Shown in pieces: positions 43,160-52,662 of a stretch of 64,000 nt of DNA. Where the stretch lies: the NCBI GenBank assembly GCA_017640615.1, contig JAEPQK010000005.1:1-64000 (forward strand), in the 5' to 3' direction. The notes below the pieces were generated by a model. That model saw only the letters and a list, made by a program, of their open reading frames with translations. It did no database searches and had not been told where the DNA came from. The position numbers and the translations under genes are program-made. Each line of letters starts with the position of its first letter. Position 1 is the stretch's first letter. This DNA comes from Rhizobiaceae bacterium. Lineage in GTDB: Bacteria; Pseudomonadota; Alphaproteobacteria; Rhizobiales; Rhizobiaceae.

Positions 43160-43983
43160 CGCGTGGTGCGACGTGCCTGCCATTGCGACCATGCGAATGC
43201 GGCGATGAATTGCAGGCTCATCAAAAGCACGATCGTGGGCGCTGGCGCGCTGTCGATGAAGAAGCTCGCATAAACGCCGAGAATCGACGAACCCACAGCG
43301 ATCGCCATGGACACGACAAGCATGCGCTCGAAGCTGCGCGTGATCAGATATGCGATGGCGCCAGGCGAAATCAGCAGCGCGATTGCGAGGATGATGCCGA
43401 CCGCCTTAAGCGCGCCAACGATGGTCAGCGAAATCAGCGCCAGAAGCCCGTAATGCAAGAGCCGCACCGGCAGGCCGATGGCGCGCGCATGCTGCTCGTC
43501 GAACACCATCGCCATCAGATCGCGTCGGAACAGACCTGCGGTGGCGAGCGCCACGACCGCTATTGCCGCGCTTTCTGCAACATCGCGCCAGGCAACGCCC
43601 AGAATGTCGCCGAACAATATGTGGTCGAGATGAATGTCGGTCTGGATCGCGATGTAGAGCACGATGCCCAAGCCGAACATGCCGGAGAAAACGACACCCA
43701 TCACCGTGTCTTCTTTCACCCGGCTGTTTTCCTGAAGGTAGCCGGTCGCGAGCGCACAAACCATTCCGGCCGCGAACGCGCCGGCCGCCAGCGGCAGACC
43801 GACAATATAGGCAAGCACAATGCCTGGCAGCACGGCGTGGCTGATGGCATCTCCCATCAGCGACCAGCCTTTCAGAACCAGAAATGGCGACAAGAGCCCC
43901 ATCGGCAGCGCGGCAAGTGCTGCAATCAGAAACGCCTTTTGCATGAAGGGCAGTTGGAAGGGGAGGAGAAGGAAGTCGATCAC
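43141..43983 (-). CDS. sitD: Manganese/iron ABC transporter permease SitD
   Basis: 280-residue ABC-3 type permease with about eight membrane segments. The family signature LKGWSLMGDAISHAVLPGIVLAYIVGLPLA is near 37-66, and LKAVGIILAIALLISPGAIAYLI near 205-227. The start is GTG 43983, overlapping the sitC stop by 4 bp; the next methionine (MQKAFL) would drop 13 residues. It is the last gene of sitABCD. Confidence 0.92.
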   Translation of the reverse strand: MIDFLLLPFQLPFMQKAFLIAALAALPMGLLSPFLVLKGWSLMGDAISHAVLPGIVLAYIVGLPLAAGAFAAGMVCALATGYLQENSRVKEDTVMGVVFSGMFGLGIVLYIAIQTDIHLDHILFGDILGVAWRDVAESAAIAVVALATAGLFRRDLMAMVFDEQHARAIGLPVRLLHYGLLALISLTIVGALKAVGIILAIALLISPGAIAYLITRSFERMLVVSMAIAVGSSILGVYASFFIDSAPAPTIVLLMSLQFIAAFAWSQWQARRTTRYPTPT

Positions 43984-44837
43984 GCGCCCGCCTCCAGCGC
44001 TCGCCGGGCGCGGCGGCGCGCCGCAAGCATGCCGTGCTTGGGCGCGAAGAAAAACGCGGCGAGGAAGATCAGCGTCTGCAACACGACAATGATGCCGCCG
44101 GTCGCGCCATCGAGGAAATAGCTCGCATAGGCGCCGGTGAAACTGGTCAGCGCGCCGATTGCGACGCTTGTCAGTATCAGGCGTGGAAAACGGTCGGTCA
44201 GCAGATATGCTGTGGCGCCCGGCGTCACCACCATAGCAATGACCAGAAATGCACCCACCGTTTGCAGCGCCGCAACGGTGGATGCCGCGAGCAGCGTGAA
44301 GAACACAACGCGCAGGAGCCCGGTGTTGAGGCCGATCGAGCGCGCATGACTCTCGTCGAAGAAGGTGACCATCAGGTCCTTCCACTTCAGCGTCAGCACG
44401 GTCAGCGTCACCACCGAGATGATGACGAGCTGCAGCGTGTCGGTGGGCGTTATCGCGAGGATGTTGCCAAGCACGATGGTCTGGATATTCACCGAGGCCG
44501 GCGAAAGCGAGACCATGAAAAGCCCGAGGCCGAAGAAGGACGTGAAGATCAGTCCGATTATGGCGTCTTCGCGCAGCTTGGTGCGCTGGTTGAGGAAGAG
44601 CATTCCGCCTGCCGCCAGTCCGCCGGAAAGGAAAGCGCCGAGCGAAAACGGCAGGCCGAGCATATAGGCGCCGGCAACGCCGGGCACGATTGCGTGCGAA
44701 AGCGCATCGCCGATCAGCGACCAGCCTTTCAGCATCAAATAGGCCGAAAGAAAAGCGCAGACGCCACCAACCAGTGCCGACACCCACATGGCATTGACCA
44801 TGTAACCATAGCCGAAGGGCTCGAGGATGAGTTCCAT
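43980..44837 (-). CDS. sitC: Manganese/iron ABC transporter permease SitC
   Basis: 285-residue ABC-3 permease, paralogous to SitD. Signature: LKGWSLIGDALSHAIVPGVAGAYMLGLPFS near 36-65 and ALQTVGAFLVIAMVVTPGATAYLL. ATG 44837 overlaps the sitB stop by 1 bp. With SitD it forms the membrane channel for Mn(II). Confidence 0.93.
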   Translation of the reverse strand: MELILEPFGYGYMVNAMWVSALVGGVCAFLSAYLMLKGWSLIGDALSHAIVPGVAGAYMLGLPFSLGAFLSGGLAAGGMLFLNQRTKLREDAIIGLIFTSFFGLGLFMVSLSPASVNIQTIVLGNILAITPTDTLQLVIISVVTLTVLTLKWKDLMVTFFDESHARSIGLNTGLLRVVFFTLLAASTVAALQTVGAFLVIAMVVTPGATAYLLTDRFPRLILTSVAIGALTSFTGAYASYFLDGATGGIIVVLQTLIFLAAFFFAPKHGMLAARRRARRALEAGA

Positions 44838-45745
44838 CAGGATTTGTCTTTTGCGCCCTTGGCCGGGTCATCCCCGTAGATGACGAACGGCCGCTCGTCG
44901 TCGGTAAGCACGGTCACGCTGCGCGTGTCGGTTTCGGCGTCCTCATGCAGGTCGGCGCCGCCGAGCACATGCCGCCGCAGAACGCCGCCAAAGGCCTTGC
45001 GAAGATTGGCTTGCGTGAAGACATCCTCGGTCGGGCCGGCGGTTAGCACAGTGCGGTTGATGAGGATGGCCCGGTCGCAGAAGCGCGGCACGCTGCCGAG
45101 ATTGTGGGTCGAGACCAGCATCACCCGGCCTTCCTCGCGCAGTGTTTTCAAGAGCGCGATGATCGCTTCTTCCGTCTTCACGTCGACGCCGGTGAAAGGT
45201 TCATCGAGCAGGATCACCCGGCCTTCCTGCGCCAATGCGCGCGCGAGGAACACCCGCTTCTTCTGCCCGCCGGAAAGCTCGCCGATCTGGCGCTTGCGGT
45301 AGTCGCTCATGCCTACACGGGCGAGCGCCTCGTCGACCATTTCGCGGTCGCGGGCGCGCGGAATGCGCAGTGCGTTCATATGGCCGTAGCGGCCCATCAT
45401 CACCACGTCTTCCACCAGCACGGGAAAGTTCCAGTCCACTTCCTCCGCCTGCGGAACATAGGCGACGATGTTGCGCTTCAGCGCCTGCGTTGCCGGCTGC
45501 CCGAATATCGAAACCGAGCCGCGCGCAAGCGGCACGAAGCCCATGATCGCCTTGAACAGAGTGGACTTGCCCGAGCCATTGACGCCAACGAGCGCGGCGA
45601 TCGAACCCTCGGGTATGGCGAAGCTGGCATCGACCAGCGCGGTATTGCCGTTTCTGTAAGTCACCGTTGCGCCGGAGACGGCGAGGCCCGGCCGCTCAAC
45701 CGTTTCCGGCGCGGCGAACTCCGCTGCCTCCGGCTGCAGGTTCAC
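44837..45745 (-). CDS. sitB: Manganese/iron ABC transporter ATPase SitB
   Basis: 302-residue ATPase. Walker A is GVNGSGKST, followed by the ABC signature [15 protein letters not shown] and Walker [15 protein letters not shown]-terminal extension of about 50 residues rich in Asp, Glu and His ([18 protein letters not shown]) is longer than in enteric SitB. The start is GTG 45745, overlapping the sitA stop. Confidence 0.93.
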   Translation of the reverse strand: MNLQPEAAEFAAPETVERPGLAVSGATVTYRNGNTALVDASFAIPEGSIAALVGVNGSGKSTLFKAIMGFVPLARGSVSIFGQPATQALKRNIVAYVPQAEEVDWNFPVLVEDVVMMGRYGHMNALRIPRARDREMVDEALARVGMSDYRKRQIGELSGGQKKRVFLARALAQEGRVILLDEPFTGVDVKTEEAIIALLKTLREEGRVMLVSTHNLGSVPRFCDRAILINRTVLTAGPTEDVFTQANLRKAFGGVLRRHVLGGADLHEDAETDTRSVTVLTDDERPFVIYGDDPAKGAKDKS

Positions 45746-46638
45746 TTGGTCAGCCCTTCCACAATCGTGTTTGTGGTCACTTTCAGCAGATCGAGATAGG
45801 TCGGCACCGGCCCGTCGGGGTCCGTCAGCGAGTCCACATAGAGGACGCCACCATAGCGGGCGCCGGTTTCGCGCGCCACTTGCCGCGCCGGCTTGTCCGA
45901 CACCGTGCTTTCGGAAAACACGACCGGAATATTGTGTTCGCGGACGGCGTCGATCACCTTGCGGACCTGTTGAGGTGTGCCCTGGCTGTCGGCGTTCATT
46001 GGCCACAGATAGAGTTCGCGCAGTCCGAAGTCGCGGGCGAGATAGGAGAACGCGCCCTCGCTGGTCACCAGCCAGCGCTTGTCGTCGGGAATTGTGTCGA
46101 GCGCTTCGCGCAGCGGGTCGATCAGCGCCGCGATTTCTGCGAGATAGGCATCCGCATTGGCCTGATAGACATCCGCATTGTCGGGATCGTGCTCCGACAT
46201 CGCGCGGCGAATATTGTCGACATAGACGGCGACATCGCTGGGCGACATCCAGGCATGCGGGTTCGGCTTGCCGGTGTAGGGGCCTTCGGCGATGCCCATT
46301 GGCTCCACCCCGTCGCTGACGATGACGCCGGGTACGTCGCCAAGATTGTTCAGGAATCGCTCGAACCATTGTTCAAGGTTCAGCCCGTTCCAGAGGATCA
46401 GATCGGCATCGCGGGCGCGCAGAATATCGCCGGGCGTTGGCTGATAGTTGTGAATTTCGGCATTTGGCTTGGTCACCGATTCCACGGTGGCGGCGTCGCC
46501 CGCGACGTTGCGGGCAATGTCGGCAATCACCGTGAAGGTGGTGACCACTTTCAGTTTGTCGGCGGCCTGTGCGGGCAGGACGCTTATCGCCAGGGCGGCG
46601 AACGCCCCGGCAAGGCCTGACCAGAAGATGGATCGCAT
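45742..46638 (-). CDS. sitA: Manganese/iron-binding periplasmic protein SitA
   Basis: 298-residue cluster A-I metal-binding lipoprotein-like protein, with a signal peptide ending near PAQA-AD and no lipobox. The metal ligands can be traced as His63 (EIHNYQP), His128 (NPHAWMSP), Glu194 (SEGAFSYL) and Asp269 (YVDSLTD). Glu at the third position is the Mn/Fe-type set; Zn-type proteins have His there. The divergent region to mur carries a Mur-box-like palindrome. Confidence 0.94.
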   Translation of the reverse strand: MRSIFWSGLAGAFAALAISVLPAQAADKLKVVTTFTVIADIARNVAGDAATVESVTKPNAEIHNYQPTPGDILRARDADLILWNGLNLEQWFERFLNNLGDVPGVIVSDGVEPMGIAEGPYTGKPNPHAWMSPSDVAVYVDNIRRAMSEHDPDNADVYQANADAYLAEIAALIDPLREALDTIPDDKRWLVTSEGAFSYLARDFGLRELYLWPMNADSQGTPQQVRKVIDAVREHNIPVVFSESTVSDKPARQVARETGARYGGVLYVDSLTDPDGPVPTYLDLLKVTTNTIVEGLTK

Positions 46639-46708
46639 GGAACTCTCCGGACGATAATTAGCAACTCGCGCATAGTTAGAACGGTTCCAAATGAGTTGTC
46701 AATGCAAC

Positions 46709-46723
46709 TGCAAATCGTTTGCA
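46709..46723. promoter_or_regulatory. Mur-box-like operator (TGCAAATCGTTTGCA)
   Basis: Perfect inverted repeat TGCAAA-tcg-TTTGCA, 71 bp upstream of sitA and 74 bp upstream of mur. Two more TGCAA half-sites lie nearby (46703, 46763). Rhizobial Mur represses sitABCD through TGCAA-rich palindromes when manganese is sufficient. Confidence 0.65.
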
Positions 46724-46796
46724 AAAGAGCGTTTCGGCCTGTGAAAAATCGGCGATAGTTTTTGCAACTGAATGTCAACTGGCCCATAGTCCGGCC

Positions 46797-47237
46797 ATGA
46801 ACGAACCGCAGCAGACAAAGCCGGATTATGAGCGGGAACTGAGGCGCGCCGGCATTCGTATCACGCGGCCGCGACGCGTTATTCTCGACATCTTGTCGGA
46901 GGCCGACAGCCATCCGGACGCGATGGAGATTTTCCAGCGCGCAAGCGTGATCGACAAGTCGATTTCCCTGTCCACCGTCTATCGCACGATGAAGCTGCTG
47001 GAAGGCATGGGCGCCATTCACCGTCACGCATTCGAGGGCGGGCCAGCTCGTTTCGAGCAGGCGTCCGGCGAACACCACGACCACCTGATCGACCTCGACA
47101 CGGGTGACGTGATTGAATTTCACTCAAACCGCATCGAAGAGCTACAGGACGAGATCGCGCGCGAACTGGGCTACGAGATTGTCCACCATCGGCTGGAGCT
47201 TTATGGCCGCCGCAAGGGCGGCCGGAAGAAGAAGTAG
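46797..47237 (+). CDS. mur: Manganese uptake regulator, Fur family
   Basis: 146-residue Fur-family repressor. The winged helix is about 20-85 ([11 protein letters not shown] ... [17 protein letters not shown]), and metal ligands sit in HRHAFEGG and EHHDHLIDL. It lacks the CxxC structural zinc sites of E. coli Fur, as is usual in rhizobial Mur. The C-terminus is a basic tail ([10 protein letters not shown]). ATG 46797 is the first start before MNEPQQ. Its divergent arrangement with sitABCD supports Mur rather than an iron-responsive Fur. Confidence 0.9.
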   Translation: MNEPQQTKPDYERELRRAGIRITRPRRVILDILSEADSHPDAMEIFQRASVIDKSISLSTVYRTMKLLEGMGAIHRHAFEGGPARFEQASGEHHDHLIDLDTGDVIEFHSNRIEELQDEIARELGYEIVHHRLELYGRRKGGRKKK

Positions 47238-47240
47238 AGA

Positions 47241-48230
47241 TCAGCGCAAGGCAAGCTGCGTATTGCGCGGGATCACCGCCGCGATTGCATCAAGTGCTGC
47301 CGGGTCGAGCGTCATCGCCACATGGCCTAGCTCCTGAAGAAGCTTGATCTCGGCTTGTGGCAGCGCGGGTTTCACCGTTTCGGCATAAGCCTGCGCAGCG
47401 AACACTTCGTCCTTTTCGCCTGCGAGCAGCGTCAGCGGCGCCTCGACTTCCTTGAGCAGCGCGTCAGTGTCCTGCGGATTCATGCTGATCAGCAGCCGGT
47501 GCGAATAGACCGGCGTCAGGTTGGGCCGGTTGGCCGCGGCGAACACAATCGCAGGCAGATAGTCCAGCTGGTGGAAGCCGAATCCGTTCAGGATCGACAG
47601 GCCGATAATTCGGGGAATGTTCGGATAGGCCCATGCGCGTTCGGCCGCGTGAGGATTGTCGGCGGTCGAGGATTTCGCATCGACGCCGAGCATTGGCGAG
47701 ACAAGAACCAGCTTGGCGATGTCCGGCGCATGGCCCTGGCCCGCGGCATTGAGCGCAAGGCCTCCGCCCGACGAAAAGCCAAGCAGGCTGATCGGCAGGC
47801 GCGGGTGTTGATCGCGCATGAAAGCGAGGAAATCCTCTACGTCTTCCGCCGGCTGGCCGATATGGGCGACATCGCCGCGCAAGCCGGTTGCGCCATGGCC
47901 TCTGATGTCGATCGCATATGCGGTTACGCCGCTCGCCGCCAGCGCCTTCGCCAGCGGGTGCATGCTCTGGCTGTCTGCGCTCGAGCCGTGCAGCAGCAGC
48001 GCAGCCGCGCGTGGGTCCTGCGCGTCATAGCGGCGATAGGCAATGCCCACCCCGTCGCGCGCATCTGCAAAGGCGATGCCGGCCATGTCGCTGTAGTCGA
48101 CATCGGCGAACGGGTCGGTGATCGATGCAAACGGTTCGGGTTTTTCTGCGACCGGCCACAGGATGAGCCCCGCCAGCACCAGCGCTGCAACAACTGGCAC
48201 AGCCAGCAATGTGATGAGAAACTTCTTCAT
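47241..48230 (-). CDS. Alpha/beta hydrolase, membrane-anchored or exported
   Basis: 329-residue serine hydrolase of the monoacylglycerol lipase-like class. An N-terminal hydrophobic segment (about 5-25) may be an uncleaved anchor. The oxyanion region is LLLHGSSADSQSMHPLA, the nucleophile elbow GFSSGGG near 150, and a late His in ELGHVAMT near 308; the acid is probably the Asp in GEKDEVF. The substrate is not predictable. It is convergent with mur, with 3 bp between stops. Confidence 0.85.
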   Translation of the reverse strand: MKKFLITLLAVPVVAALVLAGLILWPVAEKPEPFASITDPFADVDYSDMAGIAFADARDGVGIAYRRYDAQDPRAAALLLHGSSADSQSMHPLAKALAASGVTAYAIDIRGHGATGLRGDVAHIGQPAEDVEDFLAFMRDQHPRLPISLLGFSSGGGLALNAAGQGHAPDIAKLVLVSPMLGVDAKSSTADNPHAAERAWAYPNIPRIIGLSILNGFGFHQLDYLPAIVFAAANRPNLTPVYSHRLLISMNPQDTDALLKEVEAPLTLLAGEKDEVFAAQAYAETVKPALPQAEIKLLQELGHVAMTLDPAALDAIAAVIPRNTQLALR

Positions 48231-48395
48231 GGTGCGGCCGGCCCGGTTGTGCGTTTCTGATGGCGCGCGCAGCTAGCAATGCCGCTGCCGGGCGGTCAAG
48301 TTTCCCCGGCGGGAGCCTTGGCTTGACGCTAGTCGCGTCGCTCGTCCATCATCCGCCAGCCGGCCGACGCGTGTGCTTCGGTCACGGGGGAAACG

Positions 48396-49817
48396 ATGAG
48401 CGAAGCGGAAATCGGGCTGATCGGCCTGGGCACAATGGGTGCGAATCTCGCACTCAACATCGCCGAAAAGGGCCACAAGGTAGCGGTTTGGAACCGCACC
48501 GCCTCTCGCATGAAATCCTTCCAAGCGGATGCCGGCGAACTCGCAGACAACATCGTCGCCTGCGCCACGCCTGAGGAGCTCGTGGCGGCAATCCGCCCGC
48601 CGCGGCCTGTCATTCTTATGGTGCCGGCTGGCGACCCGGTGGATCAGCAGATCGAGGCGCTGCGCCCGCTATTCGAAAAGGGCGACATCATTGTCGATGG
48701 CGGCAACGCCAACTTTCACGATACCGAGCGTCGCGTCAAAGAGCTAGCCGCAAGCGGCATTCAGCTGGTCGGTATGGGCGTGTCTGGCGGCGAGGAAGGT
48801 GCGCGCCACGGTCCGTCCATTATGGTCGGCGCCGACAAGGGCGCATGGCTGCGAATTGAGAACATTCTCACCGACATCGCAGCGAAATATGAAGGCGAAC
48901 CCTGCGCGGCATGGCTGGGCACGGGCGGCGCCGGGCATTTCGTCAAGACGATCCACAACGGCATCGAATATGCCGACATGCAGATGATCGCCGAGATCTA
49001 CGGCATCCTGCGTGACGGGCCGGGCCTGAGCGCCGGCGATATCGGCGCCATATTTGCGCGCTGGAACGACGGCCGGCTCAACTCCTATCTGATCGAGATC
49101 ACCGCCGAGGTGCTGGCGACACCTGACGGCGACAATGGCGTGCCGCTGGTGGATGTCATTCAGGACAAGGCGGGACAGAAGGGCACCGGCCGCTGGTCGG
49201 TGATCGAAGCAGCCATGCTTGGCGTGCCGGCCACCTGTATCGAGGCCGCGGTCGCCGCGCGCGGACTTTCGGCGCTCAAGAAGGAACGCGAATACGCTTC
49301 TCGCCGCTATCCGCAGACGCCGCGCCCGCCTTCCGCAACCAGCGTCGCCGATCTCGTAGCTGAACTGGAAAGCGCGCTTCTGGCAGGGAAGATCGCCGCA
49401 TATGCGCAGGGTTTCGCCGTCATGCAGGCGGCTTCGGCCGAGCATGGCTGGGAGCTGCCAATGGCCACCATTGCGCGCATCTGGCGCGCCGGCTGCATCA
49501 TCCGCTCGCAATTGCTGGATTCGATCGCAAAGGCCTATGACGCCAAACCGAAGACCACCAATTTGATGGTTGCGCCGGCATTTGTGGACATGATGACGGC
49601 GCTTCACCCCGCACTCAGAATCACCGTCGGGCGGGCAGCCCTTCAGGGCCTGCCGACGCCCGCGCTTTCCGCCGCGCTCGCCTATTTCGACGGCTACCGC
49701 CAGCCGCGCGGCACTGCGAACCTGATTCAGGGCCAGCGTGATTTCTTCGGCGCGCACGGATTTGAAAAGGTCGGAAGCCGCGGCAAGAAACACGGCGAGT
49801 GGAAGACCGCGAAGTGA
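48396..49817 (+). CDS. gnd: 6-Phosphogluconate dehydrogenase, decarboxylating
   Basis: 473-residue enzyme of the pentose phosphate pathway (6-phosphogluconate to ribulose 5-phosphate and CO2, with NADPH). The Rossmann motif is IGLIGLGTMGANLALNIAEKG (about 5-25) with VWNRTAS favouring NADP. The catalytic region VDGGNANFHDTERR and MGVSGGEEGARHGPS (about 127-141) and Lys in HFVKTIHNGIEYADMQ are intact. The length fits the homodimeric long form. Confidence 0.96.
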   Translation: MSEAEIGLIGLGTMGANLALNIAEKGHKVAVWNRTASRMKSFQADAGELADNIVACATPEELVAAIRPPRPVILMVPAGDPVDQQIEALRPLFEKGDIIVDGGNANFHDTERRVKELAASGIQLVGMGVSGGEEGARHGPSIMVGADKGAWLRIENILTDIAAKYEGEPCAAWLGTGGAGHFVKTIHNGIEYADMQMIAEIYGILRDGPGLSAGDIGAIFARWNDGRLNSYLIEITAEVLATPDGDNGVPLVDVIQDKAGQKGTGRWSVIEAAMLGVPATCIEAAVAARGLSALKKEREYASRRYPQTPRPPSATSVADLVAELESALLAGKIAAYAQGFAVMQAASAEHGWELPMATIARIWRAGCIIRSQLLDSIAKAYDAKPKTTNLMVAPAFVDMMTALHPALRITVGRAALQGLPTPALSAALAYFDGYRQPRGTANLIQGQRDFFGAHGFEKVGSRGKKHGEWKTAK

Positions 49818-49823
49818 CGCTGG

Positions 49824-50915
49824 CTAGCTTCTGAGCGTCTCGACTTCGGCGCTGGGCCGGCTTGCAGTCGGCGGCATTGCCACGGGGTCGCGTACGCTCT
49901 GTGGAACGCTGAGGCTTTGCAATTCGGCAAGAGGCCTGCCGTCAATCTGGCCCAGCACCGCATTGGCGAGCTCGCGGCCAGCCAGACGAAAATCTTCTTC
50001 CACGACGAACAGACCCGGCCGGAACATCTGAACCAGTTCGGTCGATTGCTTTGTCACAACGTCAATCTCACGGCCCAGCTCCATGCCGCACATTTCGAGC
50101 GCGTTGACGACCGCCATTGCCGATGCGCCGCTGCCGCAGACAATTCCGTCGGGGCGCCCCTGCCGCTTCAACAGGGCAATGGCATCATCGCGTATCTTGT
50201 CGATCGGCTGATCGACCCAGACATTGTGGAACGGCACTTCGGTCAGCCCGCACTCGGCGACGCCGTTCACGAAGCCATCGGTCATGTGCCGGTAGTAGCT
50301 GAGCTTGGGTTCGGGGGCGAGCAGCGCGAGCCGCCTGCGGCCTTGTCTCGCCAGTCGCTCGACCGCGAGGCGCGCAAAGACCTCGTTGTCGAAATCATGC
50401 CAGGGATGTTCGGGCACGACATCGGTGCGTCCATGCGTTGCGAAGGGAAAGTTGCGCTCCAGCATGTACTGGACGCGCGCATCCTGAGGCTCTGTGCGCG
50501 AAATGATGATCCCGTCCGCAGAGTGTGTTTCCACGACATAGCGTACGGCATCCATGGGATCGTCGCGGCCTGAATAGGGCGTCAGGATGATGTGGTATGG
50601 CGTGCCGCGCAGTGCGCGCGATACGCCATAGATAATGTCGGAGATAAAACCCATCAGCTGCTCGTCCGTATTGAGCAGCAGCGAAATCACATTGGTCTTG
50701 CCGGTTCGAAGGCGAACGCCGGCGCGGTTGGGTCGGTAGCCGACCTGCTTGGCTACGAGCTGCACGCGCCGCTTTGTGTCGGCAGAAATATCGGGGGCAT
50801 CCTTCAGCGCGCGCGAAACCGTGGTCACGCCGAGCCCGGTCATGAAGGCGATCGTCTTCAATGTCGGTCGCGCGTCGGCCGCGTTTCTGCCCTTCCCTTC
50901 CGAGCTGTCGTTCAT
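49824..50915 (-). CDS. LacI family regulator of the downstream xyloside/sugar operon
   Basis: 363-residue LacI-type repressor. Headpiece: PTLKTIAFMTGLGVTTVSRALKDAPDISADTKRRV (about 17-51), hinge RPNRAGVRLRTGKTN, then the sugar-binding domain. A C-terminal extension of about 30 residues is Pro/Ser-rich. It is divergent from the transporter operon starting at 51309. The two identical CTGTAACGTTACAG palindromes in the 393-bp region between them are the expected operators. Confidence 0.9.
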   Translation of the reverse strand: MNDSSEGKGRNAADARPTLKTIAFMTGLGVTTVSRALKDAPDISADTKRRVQLVAKQVGYRPNRAGVRLRTGKTNVISLLLNTDEQLMGFISDIIYGVSRALRGTPYHIILTPYSGRDDPMDAVRYVVETHSADGIIISRTEPQDARVQYMLERNFPFATHGRTDVVPEHPWHDFDNEVFARLAVERLARQGRRRLALLAPEPKLSYYRHMTDGFVNGVAECGLTEVPFHNVWVDQPIDKIRDDAIALLKRQGRPDGIVCGSGASAMAVVNALEMCGMELGREIDVVTKQSTELVQMFRPGLFVVEEDFRLAGRELANAVLGQIDGRPLAELQSLSVPQSVRDPVAMPPTASRPSAEVETLRS

Positions 50916-50980
50916 GTCCCCGCCAATGTCTCGTCCGCCCCGCGCTGTTCTGACTCCGTCGGGGCAAGATTACAACGAAC

Positions 50981-50994
50981 CTGTAACGTTACAG
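50981..50994. promoter_or_regulatory. LacI-type operator 1 (CTGTAACGTTACAG)
   Basis: Perfect 14-bp palindrome, 66 bp upstream of the LacI gene. An identical copy with the same flanks (CCTGTAACGTTACAGATT) is at 51278, 297 bp away. The DNA between them has no gene and shows several TTGCAACG-like A/T-richer stretches but no other clear structure. Confidence 0.8.
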
Positions 50995-51277
50995 ATTTTC
51001 TTTGCACTGGGAAATCGCGCTCTCGTCGCGACAACGATATTCTGCACTCAAACTCCCCTCCATCTCCGTTGCATGCGCATGCAAGTTTGCAACGCAGCAG
51101 CGTCGCGCGTTTTGATTTTGCAACGAAATTCACCGAAAATGCTGCGCTGCAGTGAAAAACGACCGCCTGGCTGGCGGTTCGGTTGCCGCAACGGTTTAAT
51201 TTCGAGGCGCGAAAAAAATAATGCCGAATCGACGAACAATGGTTGCAGCCGTCATTTCGTTCGCATAACGTCACGAC

Positions 51278-51291
51278 CTGTAACGTTACAG
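51278..51291. promoter_or_regulatory. LacI-type operator 2 (CTGTAACGTTACAG)
   Basis: Identical to operator 1; it lies 18 bp before the binding-protein start codon and just past a tentative promoter (TTGCAG at 51243, 17-nt spacer, TAACGT at 51266). This is the primary repression site for the operon. Confidence 0.8.
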
Positions 51292-51308
51292 ATTCAGGGA
51301 GGACTGTG

Positions 51309-52550
51309 ATGAAATACCGTATGATGACCGCGGCTTTTGCCGCCTCGGTCGCGCTTCATTTCACCGGCCCGGCCAGTGCCGTTGACCTCGAAGTCACACA
51401 TTGGTGGACCTCCGGTGGCGAAGCCGCCGCGGTTGCCGAATTCGCAAAAGCATTCAACGAGAATACCGAACACAACTGGGTGGACGGCGCGATTGCAGGC
51501 TCGGGCGGCGTGGCGCGCCCGATCATGATTTCACGCATCACCGGTGGCGATCCGATGGGCGCCACGCAATTCAACCATGGCCGGCAGGCCGAGGAGTTGG
51601 TCGAAGCGGGCCTCATGCTCGATCTGACCGAACTGGCGGAGAAGGAAGGTTGGAAAGACATCGTCCATCCGTCCTCGCTGCTCGATTCCTGCACGCTCGA
51701 CGGTCGCATCTACTGCGTGCCGGTAAACATTCACTCCTGGCAGTGGATTTGGCTGAGCCACAAGGCATTTGAAGACGCCGGCCAGGCCGTTCCGACCAAT
51801 TGGGATGAATTCGTCGCTGCCGCGCCCAAGCTGCGTGAAGCCGGTAAGGTCCCGCTCGCAATGGGCAATCAGCCGTGGCAGGCATCCGGCGCTTTCGGCG
51901 TCATCGCCATTGCGATCGGCGGCATCGATGCATGGAAAGCCGTCAACATCGACAAGAACGCCGAAGTGGCGGGTGGTCCGGAATACGCCAAAGTGTTCCA
52001 GGCGGCTGCCAATGCCCGTGAGTTCCGCAAGGGCTCCAACGTTCAGGACTGGAACCAGGCAACCAACATGGTCATCACCGGCGAAGCCGGCGCACAGATC
52101 ATGGGCGACTGGGCGCAGGGCGAATTCCAGGTCGCTGGTCAGACAGCGGGCGAAGAATATAGCTGCCTGCCCGGTCTCGGCGTGAACGAGATCATCTCGA
52201 CCGGCGGCGACGCCTTCTACTTCCCCAAGCTGGATGATCCCGAGAAGGAAGCGGCTCAGCTCGAGCTGGCGTCGCTCATGCTGTCCAAGCAGGTGCAGGT
52301 CAACTTCAACCTCAAGAAGGGCTCGCTGCCCGTACGCGGCGACGTTGACCTTGCAGCTGCCAATGACTGCATGAAGAAGGGTCTCGCGATCCTTGCCACG
52401 GGCGCCATTCTGCCTGACGGCAACCAGACCCTGTCGCCTGATACGCAAGGTCAGATCGAAGACCTCATGACCCAGTTCTGGTCAAGCGACGAGATTTCGG
52501 CCGAAGACGCACAGAAGCGCTACGCCGACATCATCGCCAGCGCCGACTAG
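51309..52550 (+). CDS. Sugar ABC transporter, substrate-binding protein
   Basis: 413-residue CUT1-type periplasmic binding protein. The signal peptide ends near GPASA-VD. The mature protein starts LEVTHWWTSGGEAAAVAEFAKAF, a family signature, and later has GDWAQGEFQVAG. ATG 51309 follows GGGAGGA. A hairpin after the gene (52570) separates it from the permeases. The substrate is inferred as a xylose-containing or related oligosaccharide from the GH43 gene at the operon end. Confidence 0.9.
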   Translation: MKYRMMTAAFAASVALHFTGPASAVDLEVTHWWTSGGEAAAVAEFAKAFNENTEHNWVDGAIAGSGGVARPIMISRITGGDPMGATQFNHGRQAEELVEAGLMLDLTELAEKEGWKDIVHPSSLLDSCTLDGRIYCVPVNIHSWQWIWLSHKAFEDAGQAVPTNWDEFVAAAPKLREAGKVPLAMGNQPWQASGAFGVIAIAIGGIDAWKAVNIDKNAEVAGGPEYAKVFQAAANAREFRKGSNVQDWNQATNMVITGEAGAQIMGDWAQGEFQVAGQTAGEEYSCLPGLGVNEIISTGGDAFYFPKLDDPEKEAAQLELASLMLSKQVQVNFNLKKGSLPVRGDVDLAAANDCMKKGLAILATGAILPDGNQTLSPDTQGQIEDLMTQFWSSDEISAEDAQKRYADIIASAD

Positions 52551-52569
52551 GCTTCTCGTGAACCGGCTG

Positions 52570-52588
52570 CCGGCCCTTCGGGGGCCGG
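52570..52588 (+). terminator. GC-rich hairpin after the binding-protein gene
   Basis: Stem CCGGCCC-ttcgg-GGGCCGG, 20 bp past the stop at 52550, without a U tract; another GCCGG/CCGGC pair follows at about 52601-52613. It resembles the hairpin after aglE and probably protects the binding-protein mRNA. Confidence 0.55.
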
Positions 52589-52662
52589 TGGCTGCATTGT
52601 GCCGGGGGCCGGCGTCCCGCTTTGCAGCAGGCGCGCAGGCCGCCGATCGGGGAGGTGCTTCG

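Noticed and set aside
43141..44871. A single 576-codon frame covering sitD and part of the sitC region
   Set aside because: The N-terminal half is an out-of-frame reading of sitC. The real sitD starts at GTG 43983, overlapping the sitC stop.
44837..46369. A 510-codon frame starting upstream of sitB
   Set aside because: The first 200 codons are out-of-frame sitA; sitB begins at GTG 45745.
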